A stretch of DNA of 64,000 nt from an uncultured Trueperaceae bacterium (GTDB lineage: Bacteria > Deinococcota > Deinococci > Deinococcales > Trueperaceae). The DNA lies in assembly GCA_913057165.1 (NCBI GenBank), contig CAJXNS010000004.1, forward strand, positions 1 to 64,000. The letters run 5' to 3'. Of this stretch, positions 17,750 through 28,455 are shown piece after piece (position 1 is the first letter of the stretch; each line of letters begins with the position of its first letter). The translations under genes were made by a program, and so were the position numbers. The notes below the pieces were generated by a model. The model made no database searches. It saw only the letters and a list, made by a program, of their open reading frames with translations, and had not been told where the DNA came from.

Positions 17750-19186
17750 ATGGCTGTACAAGCAGGCCGCGGAGGCCTAATCGAAACCAACCGCGTCATC
17801 GGTCGGGGGCAAACGTCGCAAGGCATCGACGATGTCGTCAACACCCCGGTGCTGTCCGACGTCAAGCGCACGCCACTTTGGTGGTGGATTGGCTTCGGCA
17901 TTTCCCTCAGCCTTCTCGGGGTCTACCTGATCTCTGTTGTCGTGCTGATCACCACCGGAACCGGGGTGTGGGGGAACAACCAACCGGTCGCCTGGGGCAT
18001 GCCCATCATCAACTTCGTGTGGTGGATTGGGATTGGACACGCCGGCACCCTGATTTCAGCTGCGCTGCTGCTGTTCCGGCAGCCGTGGCGAACCTCGATC
18101 AACCGATTTGCAGAAGCCATGACGATCTTCGCGGTCGTCGTTGCCGGGCTTTACCCCATCTTGCACTTGGGTCGGCCGTGGCTGTTCTACTGGCTGCTTC
18201 CCTACCCGAACACGTACGGCCTGTTCCCGCAATTCAGAAGTCCACTTGATTGGGACTTGTTCGCGATCAGCACGTACGCCAGCGTCTCGGTCCTGTTTTG
18301 GTTCATCGGTCTGATTCCTGACTTGGCCACCTTGCGCGACCGGACGGATAACCGCTTCCAGCGCATCCTGTACGCGACGCTTGCGCTTGGCTGGAACGGC
18401 TCAGCGAAAGCCTGGCAGCGTTACCAGCGGGCGTACCTTCTGCTGGCCGCCCTCTCGTTCCCGCTCGTGCTCTCGGTGCACTCCACCATCGCCATGGACT
18501 TTGCGGTCAGTCAGGTACCTGGCTGGAACAACACCATCATGCCGCCCTACTTCGTGGCCGGCGCTGTGTTTGCAGGCTTTGCCATGGTGCTGATCCTGGC
18601 GATTCCGCTACGCAAAGCACTGCACCTGGAGCAACTGATCACCAAACGCCACTTAGATAACGCGGCGAAGCTCATGCTCGCGACCGGTCTGATCGTGGTG
18701 TACGGCTACGCCGTTGAGCTTTTCGACGCGTGGTACTCCGGTGTTGAGTTTGAGAAGTACATGGCCTACAACCGCGTTCTCGGGGCCGACCACTGGTGGG
18801 CCTTCTGGCTGCTGATTGCCGCCAACGGGGTGGCCATCCAGCCACTGTGGTTCAGAAGCGTCCGCCAGAGTCCGCTGGCGTTGTTCATCATTTCGATCAT
18901 CGTGTCGATCGGCATGTGGCTCGAACGGTTCGTGATTGTGGCCGTGACGCTCACCAAGGACTTCCTCCTCTCTAGCTGGGGGGACTACGTCAGCACCTTC
19001 TGGGACTGGTCGCTCTACATCGGGTCGTTTGGCCTCTTCGGCACCCTCTTCTTCCTGTTCATTCGGCTCTTGCCGTCAATTGCGACCACCGAAATGAAAG
19101 AGTTGGCGCATCACGACGCACACCACGGGTCTGACTCCTTTGAGGAAGCTAGGGAGCGTTACTACGGTGAGGAGGCGCGCGCATGA
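17750..19186 (+). CDS. actC: Alternative complex III subunit ActC, NrfD-like membrane protein
   Basis: Integral membrane protein of 478 residues with about ten transmembrane segments, of the NrfD/PsrC family; this subunit is expected to bind menaquinol and form part of a proton path. A hydrophilic N-terminal tail of about 40 residues precedes the first helix. It starts three bases after actB; its stop overlaps actD by ATGA. Length matches ActC of Rhodothermus-type complexes. Confidence 0.95.
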   Translation: MAVQAGRGGLIETNRVIGRGQTSQGIDDVVNTPVLSDVKRTPLWWWIGFGISLSLLGVYLISVVVLITTGTGVWGNNQPVAWGMPIINFVWWIGIGHAGTLISAALLLFRQPWRTSINRFAEAMTIFAVVVAGLYPILHLGRPWLFYWLLPYPNTYGLFPQFRSPLDWDLFAISTYASVSVLFWFIGLIPDLATLRDRTDNRFQRILYATLALGWNGSAKAWQRYQRAYLLLAALSFPLVLSVHSTIAMDFAVSQVPGWNNTIMPPYFVAGAVFAGFAMVLILAIPLRKALHLEQLITKRHLDNAAKLMLATGLIVVYGYAVELFDAWYSGVEFEKYMAYNRVLGADHWWAFWLLIAANGVAIQPLWFRSVRQSPLALFIISIIVSIGMWLERFVIVAVTLTKDFLLSSWGDYVSTFWDWSLYIGSFGLFGTLFFLFIRLLPSIATTEMKELAHHDAHHGSDSFEEARERYYGEEARA

Positions 19187-19740
19187 GCGAGACCGCTGCA
19201 AGCATCGACGACCGTCACTTGTACGGTCTGGTTGCCGAGTTTGAAAGCGTTGAAGAACTCGAGCACGCCGCCGAGAAAGCCAAATCCGCGGGCTACGAAG
19301 CCATGGATGCCTACACGCCCTACCCCGTCGAAGGCCTCGATGAAAAACTCGGCATGAAACCAACCCGTCTTGGTTGGATCGTGCTCTTGGCCGGCATCAC
19401 CGGCGCCATCCTTGGGTTTGGCATGCAGTGGTACAGCAACGTGGTGTTCTACCCGCTGAACATTGGTGGCAAACCTCTGAACAGTTGGCCTATGTTCATC
19501 GTGATCACCTTTGAAATGACCGTGCTTCTTTCGGCGTTCACAGCAGGCCTGTTCATGCTGGGGCGCAACGGTCTTCCCCGGCCGTACCACTCCATCTTCA
19601 ACACGCCTGACTTCGATCGGGCCACACGCGACCGCTTCTTCCTCTGTATCGAAACGCGCGATGAGCGTTTCGACCGTGACGGAACGCGTCGCTTCTTGGA
19701 AGACCAGTCACCGGTCAAGGTGTCGGAGGTGGAACGATGA
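19183..19740 (+). CDS. actD: Alternative complex III subunit ActD (DUF3341)
   Basis: Membrane protein of 185 residues. The N-terminal cytoplasmic domain (1-60, with YGLVAEFESVEELEHAA) has the ferredoxin-fold look of DUF3341, and two transmembrane helices follow at roughly 63-83 and 100-125. It carries no cofactor motif; in solved ACIII structures this subunit pairs with ActC/ActF and is structural. Overlaps both neighbours by ATGA junctions. Confidence 0.92.
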   Translation: MSETAASIDDRHLYGLVAEFESVEELEHAAEKAKSAGYEAMDAYTPYPVEGLDEKLGMKPTRLGWIVLLAGITGAILGFGMQWYSNVVFYPLNIGGKPLNSWPMFIVITFEMTVLLSAFTAGLFMLGRNGLPRPYHSIFNTPDFDRATRDRFFLCIETRDERFDRDGTRRFLEDQSPVKVSEVER

Positions 19741-20339
19741 CACCGCGTCGCTTCAAAGCACGAACGCTTGCGTTCGCCGCGCTCGCCCTAACGCTTGTCC
19801 TGTCAGGTTGTGGCCGTAACATGTACGACCAACCACGTGCCGAAGCGCTTGAATCGAGCCGCTTCTTTGCCGATGGTGCCGCCTCGCAAGCCTTACCCGA
19901 AGGCGTCATCTCACGCGAGCGTGGGTCGATCGACCCGTCCTACTTCAGCGGTATGGGCGATGCAGGATTCGCCACCGAACTGCCGTTCGAGCTCACCGAA
20001 GAGGTCCTCGTGCGCGGCCAGGAGCGTTACAACATTTACTGCTCGATGTGCCACAACTACGACGGCAGCGGCGGTGGTGTGGTCGTCCAGAAAGGCTTTG
20101 TGCCGCCCGCCTCGTTCCACGAGCAACGGCTGTTGGATTCAGGTGTCGGCTACTTCTACAACGCCATCACCAACGGCTTCGGTCGTATGTACAGCTACGC
20201 CTCCCGCATCCCGGTCGAAGACCGGTGGGCGATCGCGGCGTACGTGAAAGCCATGCAGTTAAGCCAGAACGCCACCGTGGACGACATTCCTGAAGAGGTC
20301 CTTGAAAACCTCCGCTCCACGGCCGGGGAGGTTCGTTAA
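19737..20339 (+). CDS. actE: Alternative complex III subunit ActE, monoheme cytochrome c lipoprotein
   Basis: Lipoprotein of 200 residues: signal peptide with lipobox LSGC (lipidated C25), one heme c site CSMCH at C102-H106, and GRMYSYASRI near 160 as probable axial-methionine region. In ACIII, ActE accepts electrons from ActA and donates them to soluble or oxidase-bound cytochrome c. Start overlaps actD by ATGA; stop overlaps actF as TAATG. Confidence 0.94.
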   Translation: MTPRRFKARTLAFAALALTLVLSGCGRNMYDQPRAEALESSRFFADGAASQALPEGVISRERGSIDPSYFSGMGDAGFATELPFELTEEVLVRGQERYNIYCSMCHNYDGSGGGVVVQKGFVPPASFHEQRLLDSGVGYFYNAITNGFGRMYSYASRIPVEDRWAIAAYVKAMQLSQNATVDDIPEEVLENLRSTAGEVR

Positions 20340-21502
20340 TGGAACGCGTCGCCTTCCAACGTGGACCCACCGTCGCCCTCGTCCTAGGTGGACTTGGTCT
20401 GGCCGTCGGGGTCATCGCCGGACTCGGGCAAGGTTTCTACCAATCGTGGCTACTGGCCTTCCTGTTCTGGAGCGGCTTGGCCTTGGGGCACCTCATCATG
20501 CTGGCGGTAGGCCACATGGCTGGGGGATCTTGGAGCGCCATGATCCTGCGGCCCCTTGAAGCTGGCGTCAGCCTGCTACCCATCATGGCGTTGTTTTTCA
20601 TCCCCGTTCTTTTCGGCATGAACGCGCTGTACGTGTGGACGAACCCCACGCCTGATCTTGAAGGCTACAAGCTGATCACGGCAAAACTTGCGTACCTCAA
20701 CGTGCCGTTCTTTGTGGCCCGCGCTGGCGTGTACTTCGCGCTCTGGATCCTGGCTGCATGGTTGTTCTTGCGCGCGTCCGCTAAGCAGGACCGGAACCCG
20801 AACGACAGCGCCCAGATCGGCTACCGCATCAAAGCCCAAAGTGGCCTTTGGGTCGTGGTGTACGTGCTCACGATGACCTTCGCAGGTCGCGATTGGGCGA
20901 TGTCGCTCACGCCCGCTTGGTGGTCAGGTATCTACTCGGTCATCCTCATGATCTCGCAAGCCATCACCGCTGTGGCATTCACGATCATTGTCATGGTTGT
21001 CCTTGCTCGCCGTAGCGCAGCGGTCGATGCGTTGTTGACACGCAAACGCCTGCAGGACTTGGGTAACTTCCTCATGGCGTTCACGATGTTCTGGGCGTAC
21101 GTGTCGTTCTCGCAGCTCATCATCATCTGGTCCGGCAACATCACCGAGCTTGCCCCCTGGTACACCGCCCGACTGGCAGACGGCTGGAACGCCGTGGCTG
21201 GCTTCCTGCTTGCCTTTGGGTTCCTGGCACCGTTCGTCATTTTGTTCTCGCGTTGGGTGAAGCAAGACCGGAGGGCACTTGTCATCATGGCGGGCTGGGC
21301 GTTGTTCGTCCAAATGCTTAACCTGGTGTTCTTCATCGTTCCCACGTACGGTCGTGAAGGCTTCCCCATCACCCTGACCGATGTCGCGGTATGGGTAGGC
21401 ATCGGCGGTCTGTGGATGTTCTTCTACCTTAGACGCTTGTCCGCCCACCCCATCCTCCCCATCAACGATCCACGTCTTAAAGGAGCTGAACCGCATGGCT
21501 AA
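20339..21502 (+). CDS. actF: Alternative complex III subunit ActF, membrane protein
   Basis: Polytopic membrane protein of 387 residues, about ten predicted helices, related to ActC and the NrfD fold but lacking its cytoplasmic tail. It completes the membrane core of ACIII and is thought to hold a proton channel without a quinone site. It starts in a TAATG overlap with actE; the next gene begins 8 bases inside its 3' end, so translation of the whole operon is coupled. Confidence 0.93.
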   Translation: MERVAFQRGPTVALVLGGLGLAVGVIAGLGQGFYQSWLLAFLFWSGLALGHLIMLAVGHMAGGSWSAMILRPLEAGVSLLPIMALFFIPVLFGMNALYVWTNPTPDLEGYKLITAKLAYLNVPFFVARAGVYFALWILAAWLFLRASAKQDRNPNDSAQIGYRIKAQSGLWVVVYVLTMTFAGRDWAMSLTPAWWSGIYSVILMISQAITAVAFTIIVMVVLARRSAAVDALLTRKRLQDLGNFLMAFTMFWAYVSFSQLIIIWSGNITELAPWYTARLADGWNAVAGFLLAFGFLAPFVILFSRWVKQDRRALVIMAGWALFVQMLNLVFFIVPTYGREGFPITLTDVAVWVGIGGLWMFFYLRRLSAHPILPINDPRLKGAEPHG

Positions 21503-22274
21503 CCAAAATGGAACTCTCTTCAGCGAACGCGATGTTCGCAATGCCTTCATCGCCACCGGCGTCGGCATGGTCGCCCTCGTGGTCTTCTTCCTCGTGCTTG
21601 CAACCAGCCAACCGCAAGGCACCTTCCAAGCCGCAGACGATCAGGCGTTCCAAGCCACGTTGACCGCGGCCACCGAGAACCTTGAAGGCTACGAGCTGGT
21701 CGGTGACACGCGCGCGCGCATCGATATTGACCACGCGATGCAACTTGTCGCTGAACGCGGTGTGAACCTGGAAATGACGAACATCAACACCGAAATTGAA
21801 GCGGAGGGCACCCCCGAGCCGGCAGGCGATGCGGTACTCGCCCAAGCTGAAGGCCCAAGCCTCGAAGAAAAGCTCACGCAAGGCGAAACGACTTACAGCC
21901 AAGTCTGCTCGGCGTGCCACCAACCGACCGGAGCGGGCGTGCCCGGTGCGTTCCCACCGCTCAGTGGCGGCCACGCTGCCCGCCTGGCGCAAGCCGAGGG
22001 CGGCTATGAATACATGATCAACACGGTGCTGTACGGCCTGCAAGGCGCCATTGAAGTCGGTGGCATGACGTACAACGGCATCATGACCCCCCACGCGTTC
22101 CTTCCAGATGACCAGGTTGCAGGCGTCCTGACGTACGTGACGCGCGCCTGGGACAACGAAGGGGCCGTCGAAGGCGAGATCCCCGAGTTCTTTGCTGAGG
22201 ATGTCGCCGCCCTGCGCGACGCAGGCCTCACGGGTGCGGACGTGTACGAAACCCGTCCGGCAGTGAACGACTGA
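21495..22274 (+). CDS. Membrane-anchored monoheme cytochrome c, seventh gene of the act operon
   Basis: Protein of 259 residues: one N-terminal membrane anchor (about 17-38), a spacer of about 90 residues containing RIDIDHAMQLVAERG (75-89), and a class I cytochrome c domain with CSACH at C138-H142 and candidate methionine ligands around GGMTYNGIMTP (190-200). It overlaps actF by 8 bases and ends just before the operon terminator. The likely role is electron transfer between ACIII and a terminal oxidase, whose genes are not in this window. It could equally be a fixed extra subunit of the complex. Confidence 0.88.
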   Translation: MANQNGTLFSERDVRNAFIATGVGMVALVVFFLVLATSQPQGTFQAADDQAFQATLTAATENLEGYELVGDTRARIDIDHAMQLVAERGVNLEMTNINTEIEAEGTPEPAGDAVLAQAEGPSLEEKLTQGETTYSQVCSACHQPTGAGVPGAFPPLSGGHAARLAQAEGGYEYMINTVLYGLQGAIEVGGMTYNGIMTPHAFLPDDQVAGVLTYVTRAWDNEGAVEGEIPEFFAEDVAALRDAGLTGADVYETRPAVND

Positions 22275-22301
22275 CGTCTTCCCTGCCTTAAACCCAACAG
22301 A

Positions 22302-22335
22302 AAGGCGGTGGGATCAAACCCACCGCCTTCTTTTT
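22302..22335 (+). terminator. Rho-independent terminator of the act operon
   Basis: Perfect 11-bp stem AAGGCGGTGGG / CCCACCGCCTT (22302-22312 and 22319-22329), loop ATCAAA, then CTTTTT. Bases on the other side (A-rich) may make it usable for the convergent gyrB transcript as well. Confidence 0.93.
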
Positions 22336-22350
22336 GGTGTCCGTTGCGGT

Positions 22351-24369
<2,019 letters not shown>

Positions 24370-24406
24370 TCAAGGGGCGGTGGTCGCCTCCGATGGGAGT
24401 CCTCTA

Positions 24407-24435
24407 AGCATACCGTTGACACCAAAATAAGTCAA
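24407..24435 (-). promoter_or_regulatory. gyrB promoter
   Basis: On the minus strand TTGACT (24435-24430), 17 bases, TATGCT (24412-24407). The transcript would begin near 24400 and have a leader of about 80 bases. Confidence 0.75.
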
Positions 24436-24495
24436 AGCAAACCCGTCCAGCACGGCATTTCTTGCTGGTCGGTTGGCACCGGACGAGCCCACCCG

Positions 24496-25749
24496 TCAAC
24501 GCTCCCGAATCTGTCCACTACCTTCAATGCGGTAGCTGGTCGACACAAGGTGCTGCAGCCCCACCGGGCCGCGTACGTGCAGCTTCTGGGTGCTGATACC
24601 CATCTCCGCACCAAAGCCAAACACAAACCCATCGGTGTACCGGGTGGAGGCGTTGACGTACGTGGCAGCCGCGTCAACCTCCCGGTGGAACGCCCGCGCC
24701 GCTTCACGTGACTCCGTCACAATCGCTTCGCTGTGACGCGTCCCATAGCGATCGATATGCGCCACCGCCTCATCAAACGAATCCACGACACGCACCGCAA
24801 GGACCAAATCAAGGAACTCCTCTGCCCAGTCGTCCTGCGTGGCAGGCGAGACGTCCACCAGGGCCCGCGTGGCGTCGCAACCGCGAACCTCCACGCCCGC
24901 CGCTTTGAGTTCCTCAACGACCGCAGGAATGAACCGTTCGGCGACACTCCGGTCCACCAACAACGTCTCGGCGGAGTTGCACACACCCGGACGCTGGACC
25001 TTGGCGTTCATGACAATCTGCTGCGCCATCTTCAAGTCCGCCTCGTGATGGACGTACACGTGACAATTGCCAACCCCCGTCTCAATCACGGGAACTTTCG
25101 CCGTATCCACCACATGCTGAATCAGACCCGCACCACCGCGTGGCAGCACCAAGTCCACCTTCCCGCGGGCGGACAGTAGCGCACCGACGTAGGCGCGGTC
25201 GTCATCGTCGATCAGTTGCACCACATCCGCAGGCAAACCAGCTTCGCTGGCACCCTCACGCATCGCGTTTGCAAGCGCGCGGTTGCTGTTGAGCGCGGAC
25301 GCACTACCGCGAAGGACGGCAGCGCTGCCCGCTTTGAGGGCGAGGATGCCCGCATCGACCGTGACGTTCGGTCTGGATTCGTACACCATGCCGATCACGC
25401 CAAACGGGACGGTGACCTCGCTGACTTCAATGCCGTCTTGGGCGACCCAGCCCTGACGCGTGACGTGCAGTGGGTCTGAGAGCGCTGCCACCTCGGAGCA
25501 GGCGTCCGCCATGGCGTGCACCCGAGCTTCAGACAAACGCAGGCGGTCGATGCGCGCATCGGGCGTACCGCGCGCCTCTTCAGCCTCAACATCAACGGCG
25601 TTGGCCTCAAGAATGGCGTCCTGATGCCGGCGCAACGCCGCACCGATCGCTTCAAGCGCGGCGTTGCGGGGCCCGTACGGTAGGGCACGCTGCGCCGTGC
25701 GCGCCCGCGCGAGCAGTTCGTCAAGATGGCGTTCGACATCTCCAGGCAT
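24496..25749 (-). CDS. proA: Gamma-glutamyl phosphate reductase
   Basis: Second enzyme of proline synthesis, 417 residues, reducing gamma-glutamyl phosphate to glutamate semialdehyde with NADPH. The aldehyde-dehydrogenase-fold motifs are present: VPFGVIGMVYESRPNVT, the ALKAGSAAVLRG stretch, and the catalytic cysteine in PGVCNSAETLLV. Length is typical. The ATG at 25749 starts the protein six bases after a TATGCT box; a longer frame reaches into the divergent SDR promoter and is rejected. proB is not adjacent. Confidence 0.95.
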   Translation of the reverse strand: MPGDVERHLDELLARARTAQRALPYGPRNAALEAIGAALRRHQDAILEANAVDVEAEEARGTPDARIDRLRLSEARVHAMADACSEVAALSDPLHVTRQGWVAQDGIEVSEVTVPFGVIGMVYESRPNVTVDAGILALKAGSAAVLRGSASALNSNRALANAMREGASEAGLPADVVQLIDDDDRAYVGALLSARGKVDLVLPRGGAGLIQHVVDTAKVPVIETGVGNCHVYVHHEADLKMAQQIVMNAKVQRPGVCNSAETLLVDRSVAERFIPAVVEELKAAGVEVRGCDATRALVDVSPATQDDWAEEFLDLVLAVRVVDSFDEAVAHIDRYGTRHSEAIVTESREAARAFHREVDAAATYVNASTRYTDGFVFGFGAEMGISTQKLHVRGPVGLQHLVSTSYRIEGSGQIRER

Positions 25750-25755
25750 GCGTGC

Positions 25756-25761
25756 AGCATA
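25756..25761 (-). promoter_or_regulatory. -10 box of leaderless proA promoter
   Basis: TATGCT on the minus strand, 6 bases before the proA ATG; no Shine-Dalgarno. Back to back with the SDR promoter at 25795. Confidence 0.5.
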
Positions 25762-25794
25762 GCGTGCCCTACACACACCCGTTCGCTTGGGACG

Positions 25795-25800
25795 TACGCT
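25795..25800 (+). promoter_or_regulatory. -10 box of leaderless SDR promoter
   Basis: TACGCT 5 bases before the ATG at 25806, identical to the tRNA-Leu -10. No Shine-Dalgarno. Confidence 0.45.
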
Positions 25801-25805
25801 CGGGC

Positions 25806-26540
25806 ATGACCGAAACCAAACGCACGCCACCTTCCGTCCGCACGCGCCTCCCCTCCACCGTTGTGGTGACAGGGGCCTCAGGGGCCCTCGGCAGCGTGGT
25901 TGCCGGCCGGCTTCACGACGCGGGCGTCACGCTCGTCCTGCCCACGCGGGGAGACCCTGCTGGCCTCACAACCCAGTTTCCTGGAGCGCACGGGGTCACC
26001 GCGGATATCACCACCGAAGCCGGGGCCGATGCGGTTGCAGCCGCCGCTCAAGAGGCCGGCGGTGCGGATGCCGCCCTGCTGCTGGCGGGCGGGTTCGGTA
26101 TGGGCGACCTGGCGTCCCTGACGCCCGCAGCGCTGAACACGATGATGACCGCCAACGTCCTCTCGGCATTACTACCCCTGCGCGCGCTCGCGCCCCAACT
26201 CAAGGCGTCACAGGGCGCGGCCCTCGGCATTTCGGCATCGGCAGCACGTGGAACGAAAGCGAAGATGGGCGCGTATGGCGCATCGAAAGCGGCCCTTGAG
26301 GCGGTACTTTCCGCCGCCCAGGCGGAACTCAAGGCCGATGGTGTGCACGTCGGCTGGATCACCCCCGAAGGCACGCTCGATACGCCAGCGAACCGGACCG
26401 CCATGCCGGACGCTGACCGGTCGGCTTGGGTGGGCCTTGACGGCCTTACAGACGCCATCGTGCACTGGCTCGGTCAGGACCGCCGGGCGGCCGCCAGCCA
26501 CCTGCACGTCGCCGCCCTACCGGACACGGGCGGGCGTTAA
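25806..26540 (+). CDS. Short-chain dehydrogenase/reductase
   Basis: Classical SDR of 244 residues. The cofactor motif TGASGALG is at 22-29, a LAGG in place of the usual NNAG at 93-96, and the active site YxxxK is Y157-K161 with serines at 143-145. There is no acidic residue after beta-2 that would dictate NAD, and arginine R48 nearby suggests NADP. Substrate unknown. The frame extends upstream to 25470 but only over proA antisense, and the ATG sits right behind a -10 box. Its stop overlaps the convergent amidohydrolase stop in a shared TTAA. Confidence 0.85.
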   Translation: MTETKRTPPSVRTRLPSTVVVTGASGALGSVVAGRLHDAGVTLVLPTRGDPAGLTTQFPGAHGVTADITTEAGADAVAAAAQEAGGADAALLLAGGFGMGDLASLTPAALNTMMTANVLSALLPLRALAPQLKASQGAALGISASAARGTKAKMGAYGASKAALEAVLSAAQAELKADGVHVGWITPEGTLDTPANRTAMPDADRSAWVGLDGLTDAIVHWLGQDRRAAASHLHVAALPDTGGR

Positions 26541-28102
26541 GCCTCGTAGGTCGGCTCGCCGGCCAGGTAGGTGGCTTGGACCTGCGGGTTGGGTCCAGCG
26601 GCGTCCAGCGGGTCGCTTGACCACAACACAAAATCCGCGTCGGACATGGCGTCAAGGCGTCCAGACCGGTGCTGCCAAGCGATGGCCTGCGCCGCACCTT
26701 GCGTGTAGGCGTGCACTGCGGCCATCCGGTCGATGCGTTCATGGTCGTTAAGCGGGGCATCGCCAGGGGCGGCGTGCGTCTCGGCGGCCACGATACTGCC
26801 CCACACATCAGGGGGCGCGACGGGTGTGTCACTCCCAAACGCGAGGGTGGCTCCGGCCGCCTGCAGCGAACGGAACGGGTAAGCGCGATCTTGGCGGTCT
26901 GCTAGCAAGGCCCGTACGGTTGGCACGTCAAACACCAGGTGCAGTGGCTGCATGGAGGCCACCAACCCCATCCGACCGAGGCGCTCTACGTCGTCTGGGT
27001 GGACGTGCTGGGCGTGCTCAACACGGGGTGTCAGGCCGGCCGCACGCCATGCAGGTTCGGTGGCCTCGTACGCATCGAGCAGCATGCGTACCGCGTCGTC
27101 ACCGATGGCGTGAGCGACCGGCGTGAAGCCCGACGCGACGGCAAGGTGCACGCGTTCCTGCAATGCCTCGGGTTCGAACATGCGGTCTCCCACCCCACCG
27201 TGCGGGCCGTACGGAGCGAGCATGGCGGCCGTCATACTGCCAAGCGCGCCGTCAAGGAAGAACTTCGCGCCACCCACCTGATAACGGTCTCCCCCAATGC
27301 CGGTCGCGAGACCCGCATCGCGTGCGGCCTCGAGGTGTTCTTGGGGAATGCACGACCAGACACGCAAACCAAACGAAGGATCGCTGGCCGCCTGGGCGAT
27401 GGCACGGGCGTGCTCGCTGGGCTCGTACGCCATGTGATGCACCGTGGTGACCCCCATCGACGCAAAATGGGCGGCCGCCTCATCGAGAACCTCCCGCATT
27501 TGGGGGGCAGCAAGGGGTGGAATGGCCGCTGCCACCTCGGCCACGGCGGACTCGAGCAGGTAACCGGTGAGTCGCCCTTCTTGGTCACGTTCGAAACGAC
27601 CGCCCACGGGATCGGGGGTGCTGTCCGTCACACCCGCCAACTTCAGTGCTTCGCTGCTTGCGAGACCGGCGTGGTGGTCTTGACTGCGCAGCAGGACCGG
27701 CCGACCGGGCGCCGCCGCATCCAACGCGTCTCGGTGAGGGACGTCGCTCCAACGGTGGACGGAGAAGCCGCTTCCTTGCAGCCAACCGTCTGGCGTGGCG
27801 GCGGCCGCTTGACGGATGCGTTCGGCGGCTTCCGCGAGGCTAGCCGTGTCAGCGAGCGCGACCTGCCGTCGCTCAAGGCCGTGGTAACCGAGGTGGACGT
27901 GCGCGTCGTGAAAGCCTGGCGTCACGGTCAACCCTGGCGCCTCAAGCGTGCGGGCACCGGGGGCGGCGAGCGCCCGCACGTCATCAATCGTGCCGGCGTG
28001 GACAACCCGTCCGGCACGGACCAACATCGCCTCCACAGGCGGGCGTGACGTGAGCGCGTAGAGGCGCTCCGCGCGAACGATGAGATCGGCAGGAGCGGTC
28101 AT
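26537..28102 (-). CDS. Amidohydrolase family 3 protein (YtcJ-like)
   Basis: Metal-dependent hydrolase of 521 residues in the amidohydrolase superfamily. Ligand motifs visible are HDAHVH (65-70), the GGAKFFLDGALGS stretch, HAIGDDAV, EHAQHV and GSDTPV, in the order of YtcJ/NfdA-type enzymes that hydrolyse N-formyl, amide or ester bonds. No signal peptide. The actual substrate cannot be deduced. Start overlaps the RNHCP stop (ATGA), so it is the last gene of a photolyase-RNHCP-amidohydrolase string. Confidence 0.88.
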   Translation of the reverse strand: MTAPADLIVRAERLYALTSRPPVEAMLVRAGRVVHAGTIDDVRALAAPGARTLEAPGLTVTPGFHDAHVHLGYHGLERRQVALADTASLAEAAERIRQAAAATPDGWLQGSGFSVHRWSDVPHRDALDAAAPGRPVLLRSQDHHAGLASSEALKLAGVTDSTPDPVGGRFERDQEGRLTGYLLESAVAEVAAAIPPLAAPQMREVLDEAAAHFASMGVTTVHHMAYEPSEHARAIAQAASDPSFGLRVWSCIPQEHLEAARDAGLATGIGGDRYQVGGAKFFLDGALGSMTAAMLAPYGPHGGVGDRMFEPEALQERVHLAVASGFTPVAHAIGDDAVRMLLDAYEATEPAWRAAGLTPRVEHAQHVHPDDVERLGRMGLVASMQPLHLVFDVPTVRALLADRQDRAYPFRSLQAAGATLAFGSDTPVAPPDVWGSIVAAETHAAPGDAPLNDHERIDRMAAVHAYTQGAAQAIAWQHRSGRLDAMSDADFVLWSSDPLDAAGPNPQVQATYLAGEPTYEA

Positions 28103-28443
28103 GGCATGACCTCATGGGCGCGGCGACTGAGCGCCACCAGCACGTCGTACCGGTCGGGCTGATGAGGGTCGTCAAGGGCGGCCTTGTTACGGCGCGGCTC
28201 ACCACACGTTTGGCACACATGCACGATGACCCAACCTTTCTTTGGATGCTGCTCAACCGACACTGGTTCAAGAGGACCGCCGCATTCGCTCGCGCGGTCA
28301 CCCGGGTAAACATCCACATGCAACGACCAGAGACACTCGGGGCAATGGTTGCGAACAGAGCCGTTGGCGAGGGGTGCCACCGCTGCGCCGCAGGTCACGC
28401 AGTCGAATGCTTCGTTGGTGCCTTGGACGGTGAAGCGCCTCAC
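28099..28443 (-). CDS. RNHCP zinc-ribbon domain protein
   Basis: Small protein of 114 residues with the RNHCP domain, named after its own RNHCPECLWSLHVD stretch. Three cysteine groups (CVTC near 15-18, HCPEC near 33-37, CQTC near 77-80) imply two zinc sites. The molecular function of the family is unknown. Starts with GTG six bases after TAAAGT, a possible leaderless promoter whose first three bases are the photolyase stop codon. Overlaps the amidohydrolase start by ATGA. Confidence 0.85.
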   Translation of the reverse strand: MRRFTVQGTNEAFDCVTCGAAVAPLANGSVRNHCPECLWSLHVDVYPGDRASECGGPLEPVSVEQHPKKGWVIVHVCQTCGEPRRNKAALDDPHQPDRYDVLVALSRRAHEVMP

Positions 28444-28449
28444 GTCCGC

Positions 28450-28455
28450 ACTTTA
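28450..28455 (-). promoter_or_regulatory. -10 box of possible leaderless RNHCP promoter
   Basis: TAAAGT on the minus strand, 6 bases before the GTG; its TAA is also the photolyase stop codon, so a promoter is embedded in the end of the upstream gene. Confidence 0.4.

Noticed and set aside
26939-28048. 369-codon plus-strand open frame
   Set aside because: Fully antisense to the amidohydrolase gene, whose metal motifs are intact. Long antisense frames are common in GC-rich coding DNA; the translation resembles no family.
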